Assembly: GCA_037200885.1 (NCBI GenBank)
Contig: JBBCIN010000003.1
Coordinates: 2,046,001-2,110,000 of the forward strand
DNA length: 64,000 nt
Reading direction: 5' to 3'
Origin: PMG-095 sp037200885
GTDB taxonomy: Bacteria; Myxococcota_A; Polyangia; Polyangiales; Polyangiaceae
The position numbers and the translations under genes were made by a program. Of this stretch, positions 1 through 7,988 are shown in pieces (position 1 is the first letter of the stretch; the number at the start of each line of letters is the position of its first letter). A model generated the notes under the pieces. It was given only the letters and a program-made list of their open reading frames with translations. It was not told where the DNA came from and made no database searches.

Positions 1-189
1 GACGTCCTTGACGCGCCCACCCGCGCGAGACCCGACGGAGATCGTGCGCGCCTCGACGGTACCGCTCCACTCGTAGGGCTTACGTTCGAGGTACACGCGG
101 TACCCGCCGTAGGTCAGCGCGAGCAGCGCGCCCGCCAGTAACAGATTGCGCCGCGAGCTACCGCGCGGCTTTGGCTTTTCGTCGCTCAT
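1..189 (-). CDS. HlyD-family membrane fusion protein, N-terminal fragment (cut by window edge)
   Basis: Only the first 63 residues are inside the window. They show a basic, Pro/Lys-rich cytoplasmic start, one membrane anchor (about residues 16-32, rich in Leu/Ala) and then the segment YEWSGTVEARTISVGSRAGG, which is the typical first strand and lipoyl-like turn of HlyD/EmrA-type periplasmic adaptors. Such proteins link an inner-membrane ABC or MFS exporter to an outer-membrane channel. The ATG is at 187-189; I see no strong Shine-Dalgarno. It is divergent from the MFS exporter at 408, with about 220 bp between them holding both promoters. The exporter partner should lie to the left of the window. 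Family assignment is good; the substrate is unknown. Confidence 0.7.
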   Translation of the reverse strand, partial: MSDEKPKPRGSSRRNLLLAGALLALTYGGYRVYLERKPYEWSGTVEARTISVGSRAGGRVKDV

Positions 190-407
190 GCTTGTGTCGC
201 TCGTGTCAGGACGCCCGGAACACCCGAGGCAAGTTCCCTGACTAATTATCCGAAAACAAGCGCGCGATCTGTGAAGAAATCTTGTTTGAGCCAAAACAGG
301 CCAAAGCGCGGCAAACGCCAACGGAAGGGAGAAGGGGGGCGCTCACGATTCCGCACTGCACCTCGCTATCGCGCGCTGTTTGCGCTGTCATAGCGGCCGC
401 CCCACTG

Positions 408-1631
408 ATGTCTCGCTTGCTTCGCGCTGTTCGTGCCCTGGGCACCACACCAGGACTGCTCGTCGTGATGCTGCTCTGCATCTTGCTCGGCTTGGCGTAT
501 TCGTTCGTCGTTCCGTTCATGTCGCTGTTCGGCACTCGCGAGGTCGGCATGAGCCCGTTCGGTTTTGGCGTCTTCATGACGATCACCAGTATCAGCGCGA
601 TCGTGCTCTCGACTTGGCTCGCCCGTTATTCGGATACGCGCTGGAGCCGAAAGAGTGTGCTCTTGCTCGGTGGAATGGCAGGCGCCCTCGGCTATCTCGG
701 CTACGCCTTCGTGCGCGATCCCGTGGTCCTCACCGGCATTGGCGCGATCCTGCTCGGAATTTTTTCGATCTCGTTCGGACAAATCTTCGCTTGCGCCAGG
801 GAGACTCTCGAGGCGAGCACGATCGAGAAATACGAAATCCCGTTCTACATGAACTTCATCCGCTTGTTCTTCGCCCTGGCCTGGACGGTCGGTCCGGCGA
901 TCGCGGCCTACTTGCTGACGCAGTACTCGTTCCGCGTGACGTTCGCGGCTGCCTCGCTCACGTTGCTGGCCTTTTCCGCGCTCGTCGCTCTGTTCGTACC
1001 GCGGCGCCCGCCGTCGGAGGCGACTCGCAGGGCCGCAGCCGAGCTGCCGCTGTCCGTCGCGATCAAAGATCGAAAGCTCTGTGCGCACTTCGTCGCGTTC
1101 TCGCTCTACTTTTGCTGCTCCACCATGGGGATGATGAATCTCCCGCTCTTGATTTTGGGTGAGCTCGCCGGTCGCGATCGCGACGTGGGTATCGCTTACA
1201 GCATCGCGCCGTTGTTCGAGCTGCCCTTGATGTTCTACGTCGGGGTGCTCGCCACGCGGCTCGAGCATGCGAAATTGATCATGGGCGCGCTTGGGCTCGG
1301 GATCGTCTACTACGCGGGTCTGGCGCTGACCACGCTGCCCGTGCAGGTCTTCGCGTTGCAAGCGCTGAGCGCGGCCGTGGTCGCCGTGATGAGCGGAGTC
1401 GCGATCACGTTCTTTCTGAATTTTCTGCCCAACCAAGCCGGAACCGCCACGAACCTGTACTCGACTTCCTCACGCGTCGGGGCGACCGTCGGTTATCTCG
1501 GCTTCGGAGCAATCGCGGGCGCGCTCGGGCATCGGGCGGTGTTCGGAGTGACGGTGCTGCTTTGTGCCGTGTCCCTAGCGACGTTGGTGATCTTCCGAGG
1601 ACGACCCACGGCGCTGAAGCTCGCGGCCTGA
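408..1631 (+). CDS. MFS transporter, SetA-like sugar-efflux type
   Basis: A 407-residue integral membrane protein with about 12 hydrophobic segments, the normal length for the major facilitator superfamily. The stretch around residues 37-75 (SPFGFGVFMTI, then WLARYSDTRWSRK) has the loop 2-3 signature seen in the SetA/SotA sugar-efflux branch: a helix ending in a D-x-x-x-x-R/K motif. The role is therefore export of sugars or small amphiphiles across the inner membrane; the substrate is not predictable. I chose the ATG at 408 rather than an upstream in-frame TTG (282) because the added residues are polar and unlike the family N-terminus. It is convergent with the next gene and separated from it by a strong hairpin. 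Confidence 0.8.
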   Translation: MSRLLRAVRALGTTPGLLVVMLLCILLGLAYSFVVPFMSLFGTREVGMSPFGFGVFMTITSISAIVLSTWLARYSDTRWSRKSVLLLGGMAGALGYLGYAFVRDPVVLTGIGAILLGIFSISFGQIFACARETLEASTIEKYEIPFYMNFIRLFFALAWTVGPAIAAYLLTQYSFRVTFAAASLTLLAFSALVALFVPRRPPSEATRRAAAELPLSVAIKDRKLCAHFVAFSLYFCCSTMGMMNLPLLILGELAGRDRDVGIAYSIAPLFELPLMFYVGVLATRLEHAKLIMGALGLGIVYYAGLALTTLPVQVFALQALSAAVVAVMSGVAITFFLNFLPNQAGTATNLYSTSSRVGATVGYLGFGAIAGALGHRAVFGVTVLLCAVSLATLVIFRGRPTALKLAA

Positions 1632-1641
1632 GTGCTGGAAA

Positions 1642-1678
1642 CGCAGCTCGCGAGACCCGAGCGAGCTCGCGAGCTGCG
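1642..1678. terminator. Hairpin between convergent genes
   Basis: A perfect 13-bp stem (CGCAGCTCGCGAG at 1642-1654 pairing with its complement at 1666-1678) closes an 11-nt loop. It sits 10 bp after the MFS stop and 23 bp after the stop of the minus-strand gene at 1702. There is no clear T-run on either side, so intrinsic termination is inferred from stem strength and position. Confidence 0.6.
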
Positions 1679-1701
1679 CTGAGAAGCTGGGATCGCCCCG
1701 A

Positions 1702-3648
1702 TCACTCCAGAACGTACGCGTTGCCGTCCCAGTGATAGCGGCGTTTGCCGGCGTCGCCCCAAGGCAAAAGCAGCGGTTCCAGGCCGCCGGCGGTGGTGGT
1801 GTCCGCCGGAAAGGGATAGCTCTTCTCCGTCCAGCCCAGAGCGCGCGCCGGGCGCAGCTCGATGTCGAGCCCGCGCTTGCCGGGTTCGAACGCCACGGCG
1901 CCCAGCACCTCGTTGTCCCCGACCGCACGGCTAGTCTCTGCCGCGAACACGCGCGCCAACGCGTCGTCCTTGATGCCGTAGATCATCAACGCGCGGCGCT
2001 CGACCATGTCTCCACCGAGGGCTTTGCTGGCTTTGGCGCGTAGCACCGCGCGCACGATGATCTCGGCCTTGCCGTCACCGGTGACGTCGCGCGACGTGAC
2101 ATCGACGATGTCCTTCGGGTCGGTCACGCCGATGGTGATGAAGGCGTAGCTCAGGCCCTGGCGAAAGCCTTTGCCGAACACCACCAGATCTCTGCCATGC
2201 ACGAGTACGCGCTCGGGACCGCGATCCCCAGCCACGTCGGTCACGAAGTCGAAGCTCGGCTTGCCCCCGCCCACGCCGCGGTCTTTCCGATACAGCGCGT
2301 ACACGCGATCCAAAAGCTCATCCGAGCTCGGCGCACGCGGTGGTGGCGGCGCGGGCGGTTCGTCCGCCGTGGCGGCCCGCGTCTTATGGCCTTTCTTCGC
2401 GGATTTTGCCGCTTTCGGCGCGCTCCCGCCTTTCGGCGTAAACGGCGTTTGCTCCGCCTGCTCGAAGCCCTTGCCGACCCACTTGAAGGTGCGGCTGCCG
2501 ACGCTCTCCCAAGGCAGGAGCGCGGAGCCCATGTCACTCGGAGTGACTTCCGCATACGTCGCGGGGTCGAAGCCCTCGGACTCCCCTTGCGCCACTTCGA
2601 GCGTGTCGTTCTTGAACGAAACGCGGTTTTCGATCTTGCCCTCCGGGGTCTTGATGCCCACCTCCTGAGCGAAGGCCTGGAACGGCGTGTCGTCGTTGCC
2701 GACTTTGGTCACGGTCACGATCTCGCGATACTTGTCCGGCGCACCGATCCGCTTCTGAATCACGATCTCGTCGCGACCGTCTCCGTCGAAGTCGACCAGC
2801 GAGAGACGAGTGACCATGCTCGCGTCTTTGACACCCAGATCCGCGAAATAGAATTCCTTGCCGCCGCGATAGTGGGGACCGACGATGGCCAAGCTGTCCC
2901 CGAACACCGCGACGCGCTCGTACATGGCATCGCCCGAGACGTTGCCGAACGCTTCACGGGCGGGATTGCTCAGGCCTTTGGGCTTCAGCAATTGGCTCTC
3001 CAGCCCTTCTTCCGCCTCCAACAGTAGGGGCGGCAAGGCCTTGCCCGTGCGCCCGCTGGCGGTGCTGATCACACCCGAAATCGAGCCTGAACCATCGGCG
3101 TCCGTGTATGTGACCGCGGCGCGCAAACCCACACGCACCTTGGCCGCGTCCGGAAATGCCGACCACGGGATCTGCGCCTCGACGTGCAGGCCACCCTCAC
3201 TCGGCGCCTCCACGATCTTGGCACTCGTGAGCGGCGCTCCCTTCAGCTTGACCACGCCCGCTACCTTGCCGGGATTGCCCGGGTAAAGCTCGAGCTCATA
3301 GGTATTGAACTCGTGACCGCGAGGAAACGCCAAGCTGAGAGTCGCGTGATCCTCATTTGCGCCAGCAGCAGCGCTGCGCACGATGCGCTTGTCGAAGATC
3401 TTGAGCACGACGTACAGGTTCGAGTCGTCATAGCCGATCGTCACTGCTGCGCGCGGATCGCCGCCCCCGGTGCCGGACAAGGTGTCACCCAGCTCGGTCA
3501 TCTTGTTCGGCCATTCGCGCAGATCGCCGTCGATGCGCACTTTCTCGCCCTGCATCGGCTCGGCGACGATCATGCGACCGCCCGCGAGGGCCGGCAGCGA
3601 GAATCCGAGAACGGCGAGCCCGACGGCCAAGCGGTGCAGTGTGCGCAT
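1702..3648 (-). CDS. Exported protein with CBM9/DOMON-like domain and FG-GAP-type repeats
   Basis: A 648-residue secreted protein. Starting at the ATG at 3646-3648 gives a clean signal peptide (MRTLHRLAVGLAVLGFSLPALAGG); an in-frame start 99 bp upstream would bury it. Residues about 25-200 resemble the carbohydrate-binding family 9 / DOMON sandwich (VRIDGDLREWP, DDSNLYVVLKIFD). Later there are two Asp-rich calcium-loop motifs of the FG-GAP/VCBS kind: LVDFDGDGRDEIVIQ in the middle and DVTGDGKAEIIV near the C-terminus. A Lys/Ala/Pro-rich linker (about 430-460) separates the halves. It probably binds polymers or ligands outside the cytoplasm. No catalytic motif is seen. Confidence 0.7.
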   Translation of the reverse strand: MRTLHRLAVGLAVLGFSLPALAGGRMIVAEPMQGEKVRIDGDLREWPNKMTELGDTLSGTGGGDPRAAVTIGYDDSNLYVVLKIFDKRIVRSAAAGANEDHATLSLAFPRGHEFNTYELELYPGNPGKVAGVVKLKGAPLTSAKIVEAPSEGGLHVEAQIPWSAFPDAAKVRVGLRAAVTYTDADGSGSISGVISTASGRTGKALPPLLLEAEEGLESQLLKPKGLSNPAREAFGNVSGDAMYERVAVFGDSLAIVGPHYRGGKEFYFADLGVKDASMVTRLSLVDFDGDGRDEIVIQKRIGAPDKYREIVTVTKVGNDDTPFQAFAQEVGIKTPEGKIENRVSFKNDTLEVAQGESEGFDPATYAEVTPSDMGSALLPWESVGSRTFKWVGKGFEQAEQTPFTPKGGSAPKAAKSAKKGHKTRAATADEPPAPPPPRAPSSDELLDRVYALYRKDRGVGGGKPSFDFVTDVAGDRGPERVLVHGRDLVVFGKGFRQGLSYAFITIGVTDPKDIVDVTSRDVTGDGKAEIIVRAVLRAKASKALGGDMVERRALMIYGIKDDALARVFAAETSRAVGDNEVLGAVAFEPGKRGLDIELRPARALGWTEKSYPFPADTTTAGGLEPLLLPWGDAGKRRYHWDGNAYVLE

Positions 3649-3795
3649 CTGAGCGCGAAGATCTACCAGAGATCCGCGCGCCCGAGAATTAGCCGGGCCT
3701 CGAAGCCCCTGCCACAGCGCGGGAAGCGAGCCGAGAAGGCCGCGCACTTGCTCGAAAACTCACGTGCCGACAAACTGACCCGTAGCGGAGAGAAC

Positions 3796-4098
3796 ATGCC
3801 CAAAGGTTACTGGCTCGTCCACGTCGACGTCGCGGATCTGGAACGATACAAAGAGTACATGGCCGCCAACGCCGCACCGCTGAAAAAGTTCGGCGCTCGC
3901 TTTCTGGTTCGCGCAGGTCGGTTCGAAAACCCCGAAGGGGCCACGCGTGCGCGCAATACGGTGGTCGAATTTCCGTCTTACGAGGCAGCCCTCGAATGCT
4001 ATCGCTCGGCTGAATATCAGCAGGCCATCGAGCTCCGCCGACCCGTGTCCACGATGGATTTGGTGATCGTCGAGGGCTATCAGGGTGCACAGCCGTAG
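3796..4098 (+). CDS. DUF1330 (dimeric alpha/beta barrel) protein
   Basis: A 100-residue protein (MPKGYWLVHVDV at the start; VEFPSYEAALECYRSAEYQ in the middle). It matches the DUF1330 family of small dimeric alpha+beta barrels related to the ABM/YCII folds. The GGAGAG Shine-Dalgarno 3 nt before the ATG at 3796 fixes the start. The family has no established reaction. The gene stands alone between a minus-strand exported protein and the minus-strand xylanase. Confidence 0.75.
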   Translation: MPKGYWLVHVDVADLERYKEYMAANAAPLKKFGARFLVRAGRFENPEGATRARNTVVEFPSYEAALECYRSAEYQQAIELRRPVSTMDLVIVEGYQGAQP

Positions 4099-4192
4099 TC
4101 TTCGCGAGGACGTGGCCGCCGAGAGCGTCACCTGCTGGAGCTGTGCGAAGCACAATCGTCGAAAGCAAGCTGAAACTGCGGGACGGCAACGT

Positions 4193-5263
4193 TCATTTGA
4201 CGACGACGCTGGCGGTCGTGAAAGCAATCGTGCCGGTACTATCTTGCGCCTCGAGCAGGAGCTTGGCCTCTTCCAGATTTCCGAGCTGCAGGCCTAGCCC
4301 GATCCACTTGGAGAAGTGCTCGGAGATGGAGATGTGTCCGCACTGGCGAGCCGTCTGCCGGATGCTGAAATACTGATCGAACGTCATGTTGTCGCCCGTG
4401 ATCGCAGGCTTATTGGTGCGCGTCTTCTTCCAGACATCGTACACGGCTCCGTCGACGGTGATCATCCCCACGTTGTCGCGAGGCGTGCCGTCGGACGCAA
4501 CACCTGCCGGCTTGGTGCTGCCCCAGTCATCGAGGATGTAGTATTCGCGCAGCGGGTTGACCGTCCAGCCGTAGATCCCGACGTAGACCAAGCCGGTGTT
4601 GCCGGTTTTGGTCTCGGCAAAGTCGGCCGAGATGGTTCCTATTTGAGCCGGGGTCTTCGTCTGATCGAAGCCCAAGCCCACACGGGCCAGGAAGTCGTCC
4701 GCGTTGGTCCAGGTGGCGCTGAAATTCGCATCGACGCCGAAGACCGTCATGCATCCCGACCCTGTTTCGCTCGCCCAGAGCTCGTAAGCGTAGTTGCCGC
4801 CGCCGACGTTGCCCTTGCTGTTGGAGCAATACTGCTTGCCGCCGGTCAAAGGCGTGGTGGCAGGGCAGGTGCTCGCGGTGCCAGCCACGCCGCCATTGGC
4901 GCCGCCGCCTACCGTGGAGCCTCCTGTGGCGCCGCTCACGCCCGAGGAGCCGCCCATGGCGGCGGTGCCACCGCTCGGGGAGCCGCCGCTGCTGGTGGAG
5001 CCGCTGCTGCCAGGAATGCCGGCCGAACCGGTTGCGCCGCTTGACCCCGTTGCACCGCCCAAACCTGCGAGCCCACCTGAGCCGGCTGGACCCGAGCCGG
5101 CGAGCCCGCCGCTGCCCGCTCCGGCCAGTGCGGTCGATCCAGCAGCCCCCGTTCCCGCGTTGCCACTGCTGCCGCCAGTAGCCTCTGAGCCGCCGCAGCC
5201 GACGCTGAGGGCGACCACGGCAAGGCTAGCCGTGATCGCAACAGACTGACGCGAGCAATACAT
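4193..5263 (-). CDS. Lipoprotein endo-1,4-beta-xylanase, glycoside hydrolase family 11
   Basis: A 356-residue protein. The N-terminus MYCSRQSVAITASLAVVALSVGC ends in a lipobox with Cys23, so it should be membrane-anchored. Residues about 25-125 are an almost pure Gly/Ser/Ala/Thr linker. The rest is a GH11 beta-jelly-roll of about 225 residues: LREYYILDDWG carries the nucleophile Glu (about residue 240), and LLLEAQDSTGTIAF carries the acid/base Glu (about 338). The enzyme cleaves xylan internally. The ATG at 5261-5263 is preferred over an upstream in-frame start because it places the signal peptide first. It lies 70 bp downstream of the esterase gene on the same strand and is probably co-transcribed with it. 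Confidence 0.85.
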   Translation of the reverse strand: MYCSRQSVAITASLAVVALSVGCGGSEATGGSSGNAGTGAAGSTALAGAGSGGLAGSGPAGSGGLAGLGGATGSSGATGSAGIPGSSGSTSSGGSPSGGTAAMGGSSGVSGATGGSTVGGGANGGVAGTASTCPATTPLTGGKQYCSNSKGNVGGGNYAYELWASETGSGCMTVFGVDANFSATWTNADDFLARVGLGFDQTKTPAQIGTISADFAETKTGNTGLVYVGIYGWTVNPLREYYILDDWGSTKPAGVASDGTPRDNVGMITVDGAVYDVWKKTRTNKPAITGDNMTFDQYFSIRQTARQCGHISISEHFSKWIGLGLQLGNLEEAKLLLEAQDSTGTIAFTTASVVVK

Positions 5264-5333
5264 CTTCAAGGATTGTGCATGCCCGGTAGTCCGAATCAAG
5301 GAGCGCGCCCGCGCCTGGGCGCGCATTCAAGCT

Positions 5334-6419
5334 TCAGTGTAGATATGTCTTGATGGCGCCATACCAGGCGACCGCCATCTTTTCGTAGCCACCTTCGTTG
5401 GGGTGGACTCCATCGCTCGATAGATCGGAAGTCTTGAGAGCCGAGAACATGTCGAGGTAGATGACGTGCTTGCCGGCGTCCGCGCGTGTCTTGACCTGAC
5501 CGGGGACAGCGGCGTTGAACGTGGTGACTGCAGCGGCGCCGGACGGGAACGGAATGATGCTAGCAACCACGACCAGCGCATTCGGCGCATCCGCCACCAC
5601 GTGGTCGATCAGGGTGCCCAACCGCCCAGGGGCTCCGCCTGGGTTGCTGCCATACATGTCGTTCGTTCCGAGATGGACCAAGATGATGTTCGGGGTGAAA
5701 TCGGCGACCACCTTCTTGCCCGTGTAGTTCACGCCGTCGTTGTTGGCGGTCGACTTGCCGGTGACCAGGTCGTCGTCTTGTTGGATGGTCCAACCGCTAT
5801 GACCTTCGTGCTTGGGCGACCACATCGAGCTTGCGCTCCCGAGCGCCGATAGGACGCTCGCGCTCGGCGGATTGGTGACGTCATAGCCGACGAAGGTGAT
5901 CTTCTTGCTGTCCGCCGAGGTGTGGGTGAAAAGCTTGATGCGGTAGCCTCCGCCGTAGTTGATGCCCCAGGTGATGGAGTCACCGAGCGGCAGGATCTTG
6001 CACGCATCGCTGGCCGGGCACGGATCGAAAGTACCTGCGCCACCTGTGCCACCGGCGCCACCGGGACCACCAACCGAGCCGGCCGCGCCACCACCCGCGC
6101 CTGCGACGCCGCCACCGGCCGCTCCGCCGCTACCGCCGCTGCTCGGCGAACCCGCGCTCGGCGAACCCGCAGATGCGCCTCCCGCGCCGCCGCTGACGCC
6201 CGACGTGCCGCCCTGAGTCTGCGGCGCGCCACCAGACGGAGCGCCAGCCACCGACGCGCCGGCAGCTCCCATGTTGTGCGCCCCTCCACCGCCGACACTC
6301 GAGCCGGTGCCTCCGGCACCGTCATTCGATCCGTCACTCGAACAACCAAAGACGAGGGCGAGCGCGCTGAGCGCGCTGAGGCCGCGAAGAGCTTTCATCG
6401 GGATTGCTGAACGTGTCAT
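5334..6419 (-). CDS. Lipoprotein SGNH/GDSL hydrolase, CE3-like (acetyl)xylan esterase
   Basis: A signal peptide ends at the lipobox LALVFGC, followed by an approximately 110-residue Gly/Ser/Ala linker and then an SGNH hydrolase domain. The SGNH blocks are all present: GDSITWG (nucleophile Ser), the Gly in GHSGWTI, GTNDMYG (Asn of block III) and DGVHPNEGGYEKMA (Asp/His of block V). The order and spacing are closest to carbohydrate esterase family 3, which removes acetyl groups from xylan. Pairing with the GH11 xylanase 70 bp downstream supports that substrate. Two starts are possible, ATG 6419 or ATG 6398; neither has a clear Shine-Dalgarno. Substrate specificity is inferred. Confidence 0.8.
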   Translation of the reverse strand: MTRSAIPMKALRGLSALSALALVFGCSSDGSNDGAGGTGSSVGGGGAHNMGAAGASVAGAPSGGAPQTQGGTSGVSGGAGGASAGSPSAGSPSSGGSGGAAGGGVAGAGGGAAGSVGGPGGAGGTGGAGTFDPCPASDACKILPLGDSITWGINYGGGYRIKLFTHTSADSKKITFVGYDVTNPPSASVLSALGSASSMWSPKHEGHSGWTIQQDDDLVTGKSTANNDGVNYTGKKVVADFTPNIILVHLGTNDMYGSNPGGAPGRLGTLIDHVVADAPNALVVVASIIPFPSGAAAVTTFNAAVPGQVKTRADAGKHVIYLDMFSALKTSDLSSDGVHPNEGGYEKMAVAWYGAIKTYLH

Positions 6420-6677
6420 GGGATTCAACTCGGGCGAGGGGTGTGCGGTGTTCAGGGACTGGAAGCCCTGCAATGCAGGGTGGTTTCTCCGCGTCCGGCG
6501 TGGAAAGGAAATGACTCAGATTCACTCACCATCAAGAGCGACGAATTTGTCACCCCACCGCGCGCGCCCCGGCGTGCGTTCACCGAGGCAAATCCGACAG
6601 CCTCGTTGTATGTTTTCGGCGACAGCCGATCAGGCTTGCATGCCAGAGCAGGCCAAGCCCAGCACAGCCCGCGTCCG

Positions 6678-6977
6678 TTAGCCGGTCGGCTTGGATGCGC
6701 CCTTGGCCACCACTTGCCAATCCGAATCGTCCGAATTTCGATTCCACCAGTCGAGCAAGACACTGAGCCCACCGCAATCCGCGTACTCGATCCCGGCTTC
6801 ATCGATGACGGCCTGTAACTCTTCCGGCGTCCGGACGTCGTCGCTTCCGCGCGGCTCGGAGGTTGGGGGCTCGCCCTTGGCGCCTCCCTCTTTCAATGCG
6901 CTCGCAAACACTTCTGCCAACGAGTGGCCACTGCTCAACTGCAGCCGTTCGCGCGGTACATGTGCCACGTCAGTCAT
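6678..6977 (-). CDS. Small hypothetical protein, 99 aa, with strong RBS
   Basis: I do not recognise a family. The protein is soluble and acidic, with a Ser/Gly/Pro-rich middle (about 31-48) and a C-terminal part containing a single Cys and the aromatic cluster LLDWWNR followed by SDWQVV. There is no signal peptide or membrane helix. A perfect AGGAGG five bases before the ATG (6983-6988) makes translation credible. It sits alone, divergent from the AraC-type regulator gene that starts 190 bp away. The layout of a polar N-terminus and an aromatic tail could suit a precursor peptide or small effector, but no modification enzyme is adjacent. Confidence 0.6.
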   Translation of the reverse strand: MTDVAHVPRERLQLSSGHSLAEVFASALKEGGAKGEPPTSEPRGSDDVRTPEELQAVIDEAGIEYADCGGLSVLLDWWNRNSDDSDWQVVAKGASKPTG

Positions 6978-6982
6978 GATTT

Positions 6983-6988
6983 CCTCCT
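6983..6988 (-). promoter_or_regulatory. Shine-Dalgarno AGGAGG for the 99-aa protein
   Basis: Read on the minus strand, AGGAGG lies 5 nt before the ATG at 6977. It is one of the best ribosome-binding sites in the window and is the main support for the small gene being real. Confidence 0.7.
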
Positions 6989-7166
6989 ATGCAGGCGATA
7001 TCGGAAGCCAACTGCAAGGGCCATTCCCGCGCCGCGAAGCGTCCAGCGCCCGCGAGTCTGCAGCGCTGAGCATCCCGGCCTCGTGTCACTTTGCCGACCC
7101 CAAGGCATGCTGCCACGCGTAGTTTTCTGGGCGATGGCAGCGCGGTTTTCGCGATAGGGTTGAATC

Positions 7167-7988
7167 ATGGGCACACTCCGCGTTTTGCCGACCCATGACT
7201 TGCTCGGTGTTCAGGCTCTGAAGTTCGACGGAGCGAGCCAGATCTACAGCCACTACAACGACGCCTTTTCGATTGCGACGCTGTTCCGCTCCGAATCGTC
7301 GATCAGCTTTCGCGGCAAGTCGCATCAAGCAATGGACGGCGCGGTCGGCTTGCTCGAACCCGACGGCATCTTTCGCCACTTGCATATTCCGGTGGCCGAG
7401 TCGGTGGGCAAGCTGCACATCGACGAAAGCGTGATGGATGAAGCGCGCCGTTCGCTCGGTGCGCGCAACGCCACGGTCCGCGTTCGCACCGTGATCACCC
7501 GTTCGCCGGCTCTGTTTCTGGCTTTGTCCGAATTGCACGAGGCCTTGGAGCAGGAAGCGTCCCCACTCGAACGCCAAGAGCTGTTCGCGCGCGTGCTCGA
7601 GCGAGTGTTTGCCGATGGCATCGATGGCAGCATCGCTCCGCAGGTAGCCGGTTACGAGGTCACCGCGGTGAGACGCGCCCGCGACATCTTGCACGCTCGC
7701 TATGCAGAGCAGATCTCCTTGCAGGAACTGGCCGAAGCCACCGGGCTCAGTCAGTTCCATCTGTTGCGCGTGTTCGGTCGCAGCCTTGGCCTGCCTCCCC
7801 ATCGATACCAAACTCACGTGCGCCTGGCGCGGGCCCGCGCGCTGCTGCGACGCGGCGAGCCAGCCTGCCAGGTCGCGGTGGCAGTCGGCTTTGCCGACCA
7901 AAGTCATTTCGTGCGTGCGTTTCGGCGATCCCACGGGCTCACGCCGGGCACATTTTTCGCCCGTGCGAAGGGTGTAGCAGGTGCCTGA
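7167..7988 (+). CDS. AraC-family transcriptional regulator
   Basis: A 273-residue protein with an N-terminal cupin-like ligand domain (about 1-150; the AraC-binding type with a GLLEPDGIFRHLH strand) and a C-terminal AraC/XylS double helix-turn-helix (about 175-270). In the latter, ISLQELAEATGLSQFHLLRVF is the first HTH and CQVAVAVGFADQSHFVRAFRR the second, ending in the usual GLTPG box. It overlaps the following monooxygenase gene by 8 bp, so the two are translationally coupled and the enzyme is its likely target. The inducer is unknown. Confidence 0.85.
   Translation: MGTLRVLPTHDLLGVQALKFDGASQIYSHYNDAFSIATLFRSESSISFRGKSHQAMDGAVGLLEPDGIFRHLHIPVAESVGKLHIDESVMDEARRSLGARNATVRVRTVITRSPALFLALSELHEALEQEASPLERQELFARVLERVFADGIDGSIAPQVAGYEVTAVRRARDILHARYAEQISLQELAEATGLSQFHLLRVFGRSLGLPPHRYQTHVRLARARALLRRGEPACQVAVAVGFADQSHFVRAFRRSHGLTPGTFFARAKGVAGA

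Noticed and set aside
366..1436. A 356-residue open frame antisense to the MFS gene
   Set aside because: Its composition (Arg, Glu, Gln, His) is that of a shadow frame; the plus strand has the membrane-protein pattern.
6678..6977. Calling the 99-aa protein a RiPP precursor
   Set aside because: No leader motif or modifying enzyme is visible next to it.
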